Assembly (NCBI GenBank): GCA_022828425.1
Contig: CP094685.1
Span: 2,418,001-2,482,000 of the forward strand
Length of the DNA stretch: 64,000 bases
Direction: 5' to 3'
Origin: Candidatus Thiothrix sulfatifontis
GTDB taxonomy: Bacteria > Pseudomonadota > Gammaproteobacteria > Thiotrichales > Thiotrichaceae
The notes under the pieces were generated by a model, which did not search any database, was not told where the DNA came from, and worked only from the letters and a program-made list of their open reading frames with translations. The position numbers were made by a program, and so were the translations under genes. Within the stretch, counting starts at the first letter, position 1. Each line of letters opens with the position of its first letter. Shown here piece after piece: positions 53,766 to 63,606 of the stretch.

Positions 53766-56700
53766 AAGAACCCCCAAAAACCTTATTAAACAATATCCGT
53801 GCCTGGGGAGCGCACTCTTTCCGGGTCAATGCGGTACACGATCGTACCCAAGAAGCGCAACCGTTACGCGCCGAACTCTTTAGCGCCGACCAAATGGAAC
53901 GCCACGGCAGAACGCTCGCCGACACCCACCAACTCAGCCAAACCTTCCCGCGTGATCAGCTTCTCGACCGCCTCTCCGACAATGAAGCCGTCTTAGTGAA
54001 ATGTTCCCGCGTATTAACCGCTAAGGTGAGTTCCAACCACCGCCTCACTCCCGCTGGCGAATGGTTGCTGGATAATTTCTACCTGATCGACGAGCAAATC
54101 CGCACCGCCAAACGCCACTTGCCGCAAGGTTACAGCCGCGAACTACCGCGCTTGGCGGACGGCGCATCCAACGGCTTACCGCGTGTGTATGACATTGCAC
54201 TGGAAAATATTGCGCACGGCGATGGGCGCGTTGACCCCGACAGCCTCAGCCGTTTCGTCACCGCTTACCAGACAGTCACACCGTTGAAGCTGGGCGAATT
54301 GTGGGCTATTCCCATCATGTTGCGCCTAGCATTGATCGAAAACCTGCGGCGTATTGCGGCACGCATTACCACCGACAAAATTGACCAAGACCTTGCCGAT
54401 ACCTGGGCAAACCGCATGGTCGAAGCGGCGGAACAAGACCCCAAAAGCCTGATTCTGGTCATTGCTGACATGGCACGTTCCAACCCGCCGATGACTACGC
54501 CGTTTGTCGCAGAACTGGTACGCCGCCTGCAATGGCAAAGCGCCGCGCTGGGCTTGCCGTTGAGCTGGATCGAGCAATTGCTGGCGGAATCACACCTGAC
54601 CATCGAACAATTGGTGCAGATCGAAAGCCAGCAACAAGCCGCTGATCAAGTCTCCATTGGCAACAGCATCGGCAGTCTGCGCTTCCTAGGTTCGATGGAT
54701 TGGGAAGAATTCGTCGAAAATATGAGCGTGGTCGAACAAACCCTGCTCGACGATCCGGCGGGTGCATACGGCGAGATGACGTTTGCTACCCGTGACCGTT
54801 ACCGCCATGTCGTGGAAAAAACTGCCAAATACACCCGCTATTCCGAAGGCGAAGTCGCACAATTAGCCGTGCAACTGGCGCAAGCAGGCGCGGAAAAGCA
54901 TGGCAATGACGACCGCACCGCACACGTTGGTTTTTACCTGATCGACGACGGCTTGCACCCACTCGAACAAGCGGCGCAAGCACGGCTACCGCTGCTCACA
55001 AAACTCCACCGAACCGCTTGCTGCTTACCCCTGTTCTCCTTTCTCGGCGGCATCGCGCTGCTAACCGTGCTGTTTACTGGCGGCTTACTGCTGCAAGCCC
55101 ACGCTGAAGGCGTACAGGGCTGGTCGCTGGCATTGCTGGGCATCGTGTTGGCACTCGGTACAAGCTACCTGTCGGTGGCACTGGTGAATTGGCTGGCAAC
55201 CTTGCTGACTACGCCGTATGCCTTGCCGCGCATGGACTTTTCCGAAGGCATTCCCGCGCCATCACGCACCTTGGTCATCGTGCCGACCATGCTCACTAAC
55301 ATCCACGGTATTGAAAGCATGATGGAAACGCTGGAAGTGCGTTTCCTCGCCAATCGCGATACGCACCTGCATTTCGGCTTATTAACCGATTTCTTGGATG
55401 CGCCGCTGGAAACATTGAAGGGTGATGCTGCATTGTTGCAGCTCGCACACGCAGGCATCGACCATCTGAACACCAAATATCCCGGCGAATCGGGTGACAT
55501 TTTCTTCCTGTTTCACCGCCCGCGCCGCTGGAATCCGCAAGCGCAAGTGTGGATGGGCTACGAACGCAAGCGCGGCAAGCTGGCGGATTTGAATGCGCTG
55601 CTACACGGTGCAAAGGACGCTTTCGCGCTGATCGTGGGCGACACCACGCCGCTTGCCAGGGTGAAATACGTGATCACCCTCGATACCGATACCCAACTTC
55701 CGCGTGACGCTGCCCGCCAGTTTGTCGGTACGCTGGCGCATCCACTGAACCACGCGGTTTACGACCCCGCTAAGCAGAGGGTTACGCAAGGTTATGGCAT
55801 CCTGCAACCCCGTGTCAGCGTCAGCCTTTCCGCACCAAACTTATCGCGCTATGCACGCTTGTACGGTGGGGAATCGGGCATCGACCCTTACACCCGCGCC
55901 GTTTCCGACGTGTATCAGGATGTGTTCAACGAAGGCTCGTTCATCGGCAAAGGCATTTACGACGTGGATGCGTTCGAGCAAGCACTGCATGAACGTTTGC
56001 CGGAAAACTGCATCCTCAGCCATGACTTGCTGGAAGGCTGTTATGCACGGGCAGGGCTGCTCAGTGATGTGCAGTTGTATGAAGAATACCCCGTGCGTTA
56101 CAGCGCCGATGTCAGCCGTCGGCATCGCTGGATTCGTGGCGACTGGCAATTGCTGGGCTGGTTGTTGCCCTCTGTGCCGGGAGCTGGGAAAGAACGCCAG
56201 AAAAACCCGCTGTCGTGGCTGTCACGTTGGAAGATTTTCGATAACTTGCGGCGCAGTCTTACCGCTGCGGCATTGACGCTGTTGCAGCTGTTGGGCTGGA
56301 CAGTGTTGCCAATGGCGGGTTTCTGGACGCTGGCAGTGTTGGCGATTTTGCTGATTCCGTCGGTCAGTGCGTCCTTATTGAGTCTGGTGCGTAAACCTAC
56401 CGATTTGTTGCTGCGGCAACATCTGGCGGCAGAAATGCGGGCGGCGGAAGGGCATTTTACCCAAGCCGCCTTGACGCTGATTTGCCTGCCTTACGAGGCG
56501 TATTTCAGTCTGGATGCGATTATCCGCACGGTCTGGCGGATGGCGGTTTCCAAGCAACGTCTATTGGAATGGAATCCATCGAGTGAAACCAACCATCATA
56601 GCCCGAACCTGTCCGCCGCTTACCGGGCAATGTGGATTGCGCCGTTCATTGCTGTGGTCACGGGTTTTTATCTGGTGATGATACGCCCGGAAACCTTGCT

Positions 56701-59700
56701 GATCGCAGCACCTATCCTGCTATTGTGGTGGTTAGCACCTGCGATTATTTGGTGGGTCAGTGAACCACTGGCTCGGCGTACCAGCAAGCTAACGCCCGAC
56801 CAAACCGTGTTTCTACGCAAGACTGCCCGCAAGACGTGGGCTTACTTTGAGAACTTGGTTGGGGTGCAAGATAACTGGCTGCCGCCGGATAATTATCAGG
56901 TCTACCGTGATGTCGGCGTGGCGCATCGGACTTCGCCGACCAATATGGGCATGGCATTGCTGGCGAATTTGGCGGCTTACGATTTTGGCTACTTGCCGCT
57001 GGGCGAGCTGATTGAGCGTACTGCGAATACCTTGCGCACGATGGAGCGTCTGGAACGTTACCACGGGCATTTTTACAACTGGTATGACACGCTGTCGTTG
57101 CAACCGTTGTTGCCGATGTATGTGTCTACGGTGGATAGCGGCAATCTGGGTGGGCATTTGCTGACCTTGCAGCCGGGGTTGCTGGCGTTGCCGGATCAGC
57201 CGATTTTGGCGGCGCATTGGTTGGAAGGGTTGCAGGATACGTTCGGGATTATGCTGGAAAGTACGGCGGATAAGACGCACTGGATTGCATTGCAAACTGC
57301 GCTGAATGTTGCGGCTACTACACGCCCTACGACGTTGGTAGCGGTGAAACATTGCCTCGAACATTTGATTGCGCTTGCAGCAGACGAAGAAACCCCTCCT
57401 AACCTCCCCTTATCAGGGGAGGGACAAGAAACGGCGGTGTCTCTTCGCTCCTTCCCTGATAAGGGGAGGCGGGGAGGGGTTTCTTCTGACGAGAGCGATT
57501 GGGGAGTTGCGTTGGTGCGGCAGTGTCGGGGGCATTTGGATGAATTGCGTTTCCTTGTGCCGGATGGAACAGAGAATAACGTTGAAGGCATTCCGACTTT
57601 GCGGGAATTGTTGTTGATTCCGGCAAGCAGTCGGCGGGCGCAGGAGCGGATTACGGCGCTCGAACAACTGGCGTGGCAAGCCAGCGAACTCGCGTGTATG
57701 CAATACGATTTCCTCTACGACAAGCCGCGCCGCTTGTTTGCGATTGGCTACAACGTGACCGAACGTCACCGCGATGCGAGTTACTACGACTTGCTGGCAT
57801 CCGAAGCGCGGTTGTGCAATTTCGTGACGATTGCGCAGGAACAAGTGCCGCAAGAAAGCTGGTTTGCCCTAGGGCGCTTGCTGATTACCACCGATGGCGA
57901 ACCAACGCTGCTGTCGTGGAGCGGCTCGATGTTTGAATACCTGATGCCCTTGCTGGTCATGCCGACCTATACCAATACCCTGATCGACCAAACCTACCAT
58001 GCGGTGGTGCAACGCCAGATTGCTTATGGCAAACAGCGCAATGTGCCGTGGGGTACGTCGGAATCGGGTTATAACACCGTCGATGTGCATCTCAATTACC
58101 AATACCGCGCCTTTGGTGTCCCCGGTTTGGGGCTGAAACGCGGGCTGGCGGAAGATTTGGTGATCGCCCCGTATGCCTCGGCACTCGCGCTGATGGTTGA
58201 CCCCGAAGCCGCCTGCCAAAACTTGCAACGCCTCGCTGCTGATGGTGTGGTGGGCAAATTTGGCTTTTATGAGGCGGTCGATTACACCCCCTCACGGCAA
58301 CGGCGCGGAGAAGCGCGGGTCGTCATCCAGTCCTTCATGGCGCACCATCAGGGCATGAGTTTGCTGGCGCTGGCGTATTTGCTGCTGGATCGCCCGATGC
58401 AACGGCGTTTTGCCGCGAACCCGCAATTTCAGGCGACGCTGTTATTGCTGCAAGAGCGCATTCCCAAAGCCACCGCGTTCTATACCCAAGCGGCGGAAGT
58501 GGCAGAAGTATTGCTGGCTTCCAGCGAACCGCAAATCCCGATCCGCGTACTCAAAAACCCGAATACGCTGATTCCCGAAGTGCAGTTGCTCTCCAACGGG
58601 CGTTACAACGTGATGATAACGAATGCCGGTGGCGGTTACAGCCGCTGCAAGGATTTTGCCGTCACGCGCTGGCAGGAAGACAGTACCCGCGACCATTGGG
58701 GTACATTCTGCTACATCCGCGACGTAGCCAGTGGCGAATTCTGGTCAACCGCGCATCAACCCACGCTCACCCCCGCCGACCATTACGAAGCGATTTTCTC
58801 GGAAGGTCGTGCGGAATTCCGCCGCCGTGATCACAATTTTGATACGCACATCGACATCGTGGTGTCGCCGGAAGACGACATCGAATTGCGCCGCGTGCGC
58901 ATCACCAACGATTCACCGCTGCGCCGTACCATCGAAGTCACCAGTTACGCCGAAGTGGTGCTGGCTTCGCCTGCCTCTGACACTTTGCACCCAGCATTCA
59001 GCAAGCTGTTTGTGCAAACCGAAATCATCGACCCGCTGCAAGCCATTTTGTGTACGCGCCGCCCCCGCGCTCTCGATGAACACAGCCCGTGGCTTTTCCA
59101 TTTGATGGCGGTACATGAAGGCGATTCCAGCGGCATTTCGTATGAAACCGATCGGGCGCAATTCATCGGGCGCGGCAATACCCTCGTTGCCCCGCACGCC
59201 ATGACCGCTACCGATCACCTGTCCAACAGTGTCGGCGCAGTGCTTGACCCCATCGTCGCCATTCGCCACCGCATTACGCTCGAACCCGAAGCCTCGGTCA
59301 CGCTCGATATGGTCATCGGCATCGCCGATACCCGCGAAGCCAGCTTGCAACTGGTGGAAAAATACCGTGACCGCCGCCTCGCTGACCGCGTATTCGATCT
59401 GGCATGGACGCACAGCCAGGTGGTATTGCGCCAGCTCAATGCCAGCGAAGCCGAAGCACAACTCTACGGGCGACTTGCCAATTCGGTGATCTATTCCCAC
59501 GCTTTGCTGCGGGCGGATGCCAGTACCCTGATCAGCAATCATCGCGGGCAATCCGGCTTGTGGGCGCACGCCATTTCCGGCGATTTACCCATTGTGCTGT
59601 TACAAATCAAGGATCTGGACAATATCGAACTGGTACGCCAACTGGTCAAGGCCCATGCCTACTGGCGTTTGAAAGGCTTGACGGTGGATCTGGTGATCTG

Positions 59701-62416
59701 GAACGAAGACCGCGAAGGCTACCGCCAATTGCTGCAAGAACAAATCATGGGGCTGATTGCGTGGGGCGTAGAAGCGCACGTCATCGACCGCCCCGGTGGT
59801 ATTTTTGTACGCCATGCCGACCAGATTTCCAGCGAAGACCGCATCCTGATCCAGTCGGTTGCCCGTGTCATTATCACCGACAGCAAAGGTTCGCTGACCG
59901 ATCAAGTCAATCGACGCGGCTTGCTGGACGTGCGCGTACCGCCTTTCAAACCCAGCCGTTACCCTTTGCCTGTTCCGTCAACCGTGGGCAGTTTGTTGCC
60001 GCGTGACGACCTGATTCTGTTCAATGGCTTGGGCGGATTTACCGCTGACGGGCGCGAATACGTGATTACCCCAACCAACGATCAGACCACGCCTGCGCCG
60101 TGGGTCAATGTGCTGGCAAATCCTCATTTTGGCACGATCATTTCCGAAAGCGGGCAAGCCTATACATGGGGCGAAAATGCCCACGAATACCGATTAACCC
60201 CGTGGCATAACGATCCCGTCAGCGATTTAAGCGGCGAAGCCCTGTATTTGCGCGACGAAGACAGCGGCGAGTTCTGGTCGCCCACGCCGCTACCGTGTCC
60301 GGGAACGGGCGCGACCATCAGCCGCCACGGTTTCGGCTACAGCGTGTTTGAACACAATGAAAACGGCATTTACTCGGAACTCACGGTGTTTGTGGCACTG
60401 GATGCGTCGGTCAAATTCTCGGTGCTAAAAGTACGCAACGCCTCCGGGCGCACCCGCCAGCTTTCTGCCACAGGTTACGTGGAATGGGTGCTGGGCGATT
60501 TGACCCCGAAATCCGCCCCGCATGTGATTACCGAATGCACTGCCCCACAAGGCGCATTATTCGCCCGCAACCCTTACAGCATGGAGTTTGCGGAACGGGT
60601 AGCGTTCTTCGCGGTGGATGATAACAATCGCACTGTCACGGGCGACCGTGCCGAATTCATCGGGCGCAATGGTTCGTTGCGTGATCCGGCGGCACTGCAA
60701 CGGGCATACCTGTCCGGCAAAGTTGGCGCAGCACTTGACCCATGCGCCGCTATCCAAGTGCCGTTTGAATTGGCGGCGGGACGCGAGCGGGTGATTGTCT
60801 TCAAGCTGGGTGCAGCGCGTGATATGCACGATGCCCAAGCCTTGGTGCAACGTTTCCGTGGCATGGCGGCGACACTCGACGCGCTCAAACGGGTGCAGGA
60901 TTATTGGGTACAAACCTTGAGTACGGTGCAGGTGGAAACGCCTGATCCGACGGTGAACATGCTCGCCAATGGCTGGCTGCTGTACCAAACGCTGGGTTGC
61001 CGCTTGTGGGGACGCAGCGGTTATTACCAGTCCGGCGGCGCATTCGGTTTCCGCGACCAATTGCAGGACGTGATGGCGTTGGTTCATGCCGAACCGCACA
61101 AAGTCCGCGAACATTTGCTGCTGTGTGCAGGGCATCAGTTTGCGGAAGGCGATGTGCAACATTGGTGGCATCCGCCGTCCGACCGGGGCGTGCGCACCCA
61201 ATGTTCCGATGATTACTTGTGGTTGCCGTTAGTGACATGCCGCTACATCCTGACCACGGGTGACATGGCGGTGCTGGATGAGCAACGCGGTTTCCTCAGC
61301 GGGCGGGCGGTGAATGCCGGGGAAGATTCGTACTACGACTTGCCGGGGCATTCTGCTGAAGCTGCCAGCCTGTACCAGCATTGCGTCCGCGCCATTTTGC
61401 ACGGCTTGCGCTTTGGTGAACACGGTTTGCCGCTGATGGGGTCGGGCGACTGGAACGATGGCATGAATCTGGTCGGCATCGAAGGCAAAGGCGAAAGCAT
61501 CTGGCTGGGCTTTTTCCTCTGCGAAGTGTTGGGGCAATTTGCCGAGTTAGCAAAGCAGCGTAATGACATCCCCTTTGCCGAACGCTGCCAGCAAGAACGT
61601 TACCAATTGCGCCAAAACCTCGAACGCCACGGCTGGGATGGCGCATGGTATCGCCGCGCCTACTTCGACGACGGCACACCGCTGGGTTCGAGCAGCAACC
61701 CGGAATGCCAGATTGATTCGATTGCGCAAAGCTGGTCGGTACTTTCAGGGGTCGGCTCACCTGAACGCACGGCGCAGGCAATGCAATCGCTGAATACGCA
61801 TTTGGTGCGCCGCGATCACGCGCTGGTGCAATTGTTAGACCCGCCGTTCAATACCTCCGACTTGAATCCCGGTTATATCCGTGGCTACGTGCCGGGGGTG
61901 CGCGAAAACGGCGGGCAATATACCCATGCGGCGATTTGGGCAGCGATGGCGTTTGCGCGTTTGGGCGACAGCGCACGCGCGTGGGAATTACTGGGCATGA
62001 TTAACCCGATCAACCACGCCAACTCACCGCAAGCGGTGGCAACGTACAAGGTCGAGCCGTATGTGATTGCCGCCGACGTGTACGGCGTTGCCCCGCATAC
62101 CGGACGTGGCGGCTGGACCTGGTATACCGGCTCGGCAAGCTGGATGTACCGGCTGATTACCGAATCGTTGCTGGGATTGCGGCGCGAAGGCGACAGTTTG
62201 CGCTTTGAGCCGTGTTTACCACCAGAGTGGGCGGGATTCAAGATGCACTACCGTTATCGGGAAACCCTTTATTATATTGTGGTTTCGCAGTTAAATGCCC
62301 AGGAAGGTAAAAATAACGTAACACTTGACGGTGTTAATCAGCTCAACGGCATTATTTTGTTGCTAGATGACCACATTAAACATGACGTTCAAGTTAAAAT
62401 AGCGCGGGATTATTAA
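53762..62416 (+). CDS. ndvB: Cyclic beta-1,2-glucan synthase-type giant enzyme
   Basis: 2884 residues, close to NdvB/ChvB length. A soluble N-terminal region (1-410), membrane segments (about 420-475), a GT84 glycosyltransferase region (about 500-900; ITLDTDTQLP near 640, GYGILQPRVS, RRHRWIRGDWQL), more membrane segments (to ~1020), a glucoamylase-like region, and C-terminal GH94 phosphorylase-like domains (GSGDWNDGMNLVG near 2560). It builds cyclic periplasmic glucans for osmotic adaptation (family knowledge). Residues about 1208-1242 are a translated inverted repeat insertion. Confidence 0.93.
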   Translation: MKEPPKTLLNNIRAWGAHSFRVNAVHDRTQEAQPLRAELFSADQMERHGRTLADTHQLSQTFPRDQLLDRLSDNEAVLVKCSRVLTAKVSSNHRLTPAGEWLLDNFYLIDEQIRTAKRHLPQGYSRELPRLADGASNGLPRVYDIALENIAHGDGRVDPDSLSRFVTAYQTVTPLKLGELWAIPIMLRLALIENLRRIAARITTDKIDQDLADTWANRMVEAAEQDPKSLILVIADMARSNPPMTTPFVAELVRRLQWQSAALGLPLSWIEQLLAESHLTIEQLVQIESQQQAADQVSIGNSIGSLRFLGSMDWEEFVENMSVVEQTLLDDPAGAYGEMTFATRDRYRHVVEKTAKYTRYSEGEVAQLAVQLAQAGAEKHGNDDRTAHVGFYLIDDGLHPLEQAAQARLPLLTKLHRTACCLPLFSFLGGIALLTVLFTGGLLLQAHAEGVQGWSLALLGIVLALGTSYLSVALVNWLATLLTTPYALPRMDFSEGIPAPSRTLVIVPTMLTNIHGIESMMETLEVRFLANRDTHLHFGLLTDFLDAPLETLKGDAALLQLAHAGIDHLNTKYPGESGDIFFLFHRPRRWNPQAQVWMGYERKRGKLADLNALLHGAKDAFALIVGDTTPLARVKYVITLDTDTQLPRDAARQFVGTLAHPLNHAVYDPAKQRVTQGYGILQPRVSVSLSAPNLSRYARLYGGESGIDPYTRAVSDVYQDVFNEGSFIGKGIYDVDAFEQALHERLPENCILSHDLLEGCYARAGLLSDVQLYEEYPVRYSADVSRRHRWIRGDWQLLGWLLPSVPGAGKERQKNPLSWLSRWKIFDNLRRSLTAAALTLLQLLGWTVLPMAGFWTLAVLAILLIPSVSASLLSLVRKPTDLLLRQHLAAEMRAAEGHFTQAALTLICLPYEAYFSLDAIIRTVWRMAVSKQRLLEWNPSSETNHHSPNLSAAYRAMWIAPFIAVVTGFYLVMIRPETLLIAAPILLLWWLAPAIIWWVSEPLARRTSKLTPDQTVFLRKTARKTWAYFENLVGVQDNWLPPDNYQVYRDVGVAHRTSPTNMGMALLANLAAYDFGYLPLGELIERTANTLRTMERLERYHGHFYNWYDTLSLQPLLPMYVSTVDSGNLGGHLLTLQPGLLALPDQPILAAHWLEGLQDTFGIMLESTADKTHWIALQTALNVAATTRPTTLVAVKHCLEHLIALAADEETPPNLPLSGEGQETAVSLRSFPDKGRRGGVSSDESDWGVALVRQCRGHLDELRFLVPDGTENNVEGIPTLRELLLIPASSRRAQERITALEQLAWQASELACMQYDFLYDKPRRLFAIGYNVTERHRDASYYDLLASEARLCNFVTIAQEQVPQESWFALGRLLITTDGEPTLLSWSGSMFEYLMPLLVMPTYTNTLIDQTYHAVVQRQIAYGKQRNVPWGTSESGYNTVDVHLNYQYRAFGVPGLGLKRGLAEDLVIAPYASALALMVDPEAACQNLQRLAADGVVGKFGFYEAVDYTPSRQRRGEARVVIQSFMAHHQGMSLLALAYLLLDRPMQRRFAANPQFQATLLLLQERIPKATAFYTQAAEVAEVLLASSEPQIPIRVLKNPNTLIPEVQLLSNGRYNVMITNAGGGYSRCKDFAVTRWQEDSTRDHWGTFCYIRDVASGEFWSTAHQPTLTPADHYEAIFSEGRAEFRRRDHNFDTHIDIVVSPEDDIELRRVRITNDSPLRRTIEVTSYAEVVLASPASDTLHPAFSKLFVQTEIIDPLQAILCTRRPRALDEHSPWLFHLMAVHEGDSSGISYETDRAQFIGRGNTLVAPHAMTATDHLSNSVGAVLDPIVAIRHRITLEPEASVTLDMVIGIADTREASLQLVEKYRDRRLADRVFDLAWTHSQVVLRQLNASEAEAQLYGRLANSVIYSHALLRADASTLISNHRGQSGLWAHAISGDLPIVLLQIKDLDNIELVRQLVKAHAYWRLKGLTVDLVIWNEDREGYRQLLQEQIMGLIAWGVEAHVIDRPGGIFVRHADQISSEDRILIQSVARVIITDSKGSLTDQVNRRGLLDVRVPPFKPSRYPLPVPSTVGSLLPRDDLILFNGLGGFTADGREYVITPTNDQTTPAPWVNVLANPHFGTIISESGQAYTWGENAHEYRLTPWHNDPVSDLSGEALYLRDEDSGEFWSPTPLPCPGTGATISRHGFGYSVFEHNENGIYSELTVFVALDASVKFSVLKVRNASGRTRQLSATGYVEWVLGDLTPKSAPHVITECTAPQGALFARNPYSMEFAERVAFFAVDDNNRTVTGDRAEFIGRNGSLRDPAALQRAYLSGKVGAALDPCAAIQVPFELAAGRERVIVFKLGAARDMHDAQALVQRFRGMAATLDALKRVQDYWVQTLSTVQVETPDPTVNMLANGWLLYQTLGCRLWGRSGYYQSGGAFGFRDQLQDVMALVHAEPHKVREHLLLCAGHQFAEGDVQHWWHPPSDRGVRTQCSDDYLWLPLVTCRYILTTGDMAVLDEQRGFLSGRAVNAGEDSYYDLPGHSAEAASLYQHCVRAILHGLRFGEHGLPLMGSGDWNDGMNLVGIEGKGESIWLGFFLCEVLGQFAELAKQRNDIPFAERCQQERYQLRQNLERHGWDGAWYRRAYFDDGTPLGSSSNPECQIDSIAQSWSVLSGVGSPERTAQAMQSLNTHLVRRDHALVQLLDPPFNTSDLNPGYIRGYVPGVRENGGQYTHAAIWAAMAFARLGDSARAWELLGMINPINHANSPQAVATYKVEPYVIAADVYGVAPHTGRGGWTWYTGSASWMYRLITESLLGLRREGDSLRFEPCLPPEWAGFKMHYRYRETLYYIVVSQLNAQEGKNNVTLDGVNQLNGIILLLDDHIKHDVQVKIARDY
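57386..57486. repeat. In-frame inverted-repeat element inside ndvB
   Basis: Arms 57386-57422 and 57450-57486 (37 bases each) are inverted copies with four mismatches; shared blocks are GAAGAAACCCCTCC and CCTCCCCTTATCAGGG. The loop is 27 bases. GAC occurs just outside on the left (57383-57385) and after one T on the right (57488-57490), a possible 3-base target duplication; then element (102) plus duplication (3) is 35 codons. Translated as ETPPNLPLSGEGQE ... FPDKGRRGGVSS. Confidence 0.88.
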
Positions 62417-62485
62417 TCCGTTATCGGTTTAAACAATCAGGTCTATTTTTATTGTTGATAAATCGCTGTTTTTAAAATCTATTTT

Positions 62486-62524
62486 GTGATTTACCTTGCT
62501 ATATTAGTCAATGTAGCGCTTAAT
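62486..62524 (+). promoter_or_regulatory. Copy B of the 39-base conserved upstream element
   Basis: GTGATTTACCTTGCTAT (62486-62502) and AGCGCTTAAT (62515-62524), identical blocks and spacing to copy A at 51510. It ends 56 bases before the next ATG. Confidence 0.75.
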
Positions 62525-62580
62525 GAACCTATAGAGTTTTTAGAAAAAATTAATTCCATCACAGATAAAGGAGATATATT

Positions 62581-62871
62581 ATGAGCACTCAAGAAAATTA
62601 TAAACAAAAGATCGAAGGCGAGTTAGCCTTAGCCCAAGCCAAATTAGCCGAGTTTCAAGCGCGTGCAAAGATGGCTTCAGCCGATACCCGTATTAGCTAT
62701 GACGAACACATGCATGACATGGAGAAGAAGTTTGACGTAGCCAAAGCGAAATTAAAAGAGTTTGGCGAAGCCAGTGATGGCGCATGGGAAAATATGAAAG
62801 ATGGCGTAGAAAGCGCTTGGCATTCATTAAGCAATTCCGTTAAAGACGCTACGGCTAAATTCAAAGCTTAA
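62581..62871 (+). CDS. Coiled-coil small stress protein (sll1863-like)
   Basis: 96 residues, almost entirely helical and charged (LALAQAKLAEFQARAKMAS ... AKAKLKEFGEASDGAWENM), like the sll1863 family of stress-response proteins. AAGGAG lies 8-9 bases before the ATG. Preceded by the conserved 39-base element. The 149 bases after it hold no recognised gene. Confidence 0.8.
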   Translation: MSTQENYKQKIEGELALAQAKLAEFQARAKMASADTRISYDEHMHDMEKKFDVAKAKLKEFGEASDGAWENMKDGVESAWHSLSNSVKDATAKFKA

Positions 62872-63020
62872 CCCTGCTCTCTTTCCCCTTTCCAATCAGT
62901 TTTGCTAACACACTAGCATTTTAGGGCAGTCTATTGACTTTACCTCCCCCAAAAGGTGGGCTGCCTTACTTTTTAACTCCTCCCAAATGAAGCCAAGATG
63001 CGCTTTAAAGGATCAATTTC

Positions 63021-63245
63021 ATGGATACCAACTATCTATCAGCTCATTGGCATCAAATCAAGGGCGCAGTACGCGAGCAGTTCGGCAAATTGACCGATGA
63101 TGATTTGCTTGAAGTCGGTGGCAAAATCGAAGTTCTCGTGGGCAAATTACAAGAATATTACGACATGAGCCTTGAAGAAGCAGAAGCCGCCGTCACTGGC
63201 TTAAAAATTGATGCCGAAGGCATGAAACTAGAAACCAATATTTAA
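63021..63245 (+). CDS. CsbD-family stress protein
   Basis: 74 residues with the CsbD pattern (HWHQIKGAVREQFGKLTDDDLLEVGGKIEVLVGKLQEYYDMSLEEAEAAV). General-stress family of unknown biochemical role. Part of a run of small stress genes. Confidence 0.93.
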   Translation: MDTNYLSAHWHQIKGAVREQFGKLTDDDLLEVGGKIEVLVGKLQEYYDMSLEEAEAAVTGLKIDAEGMKLETNI

Positions 63246-63262
63246 CACATACCGGAGTTTTT

Positions 63263-63550
63263 ATGAAAATCAATATTATGTTATTACCGTTATTACTCGC
63301 AGCAACATTGCTGGGCTGTGACAATAGCACTGAGCAGAAAGCGGCTGATGCTGCCCACAATGCAAATGAGACCATGAAAGACGCAGCGCATGACGCTAAC
63401 GAAAACATGAAAGATGCCGCAGATGCTGTAAAAGAAAAAGCCGAAGATGCTGCCGATGCGATGCAAGAGCAAATTGATAAGGCTAAAGCAGAACGCGCAA
63501 AGCAAGAAGCTGAAGATGCAATGAAAAAAGAAGAAGCCTTAAAAAAGTAA
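63263..63550 (+). CDS. Small lipoprotein with 11-residue helical repeats
   Basis: 95 residues: lipoprotein signal ATLLGCDNS (lipobox LLGC), then repeats of the type DAAHDANENMKDAA and a highly charged Lys/Glu/Ala tail. The 11-residue periodicity resembles LEA-like or apolipoprotein-like amphipathic helices. Possibly protects the envelope under desiccation or osmotic stress; inferred. 17 bases after csbD. Confidence 0.82.
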   Translation: MKINIMLLPLLLAATLLGCDNSTEQKAADAAHNANETMKDAAHDANENMKDAADAVKEKAEDAADAMQEQIDKAKAERAKQEAEDAMKKEEALKK

Positions 63551-63606
63551 AACCCTAAAGGATTTTCCTTAGTGCGTTTTAACGATTTTTTACGGATGTA
63601 AATACA

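Noticed and set aside
63320..63545. Repeat-rich stretch as a possible CRISPR or tandem DNA repeat array
   Set aside because: The repetition is at protein level (AHDANENMKDAA-type helix) with varied codons; no spacer structure.
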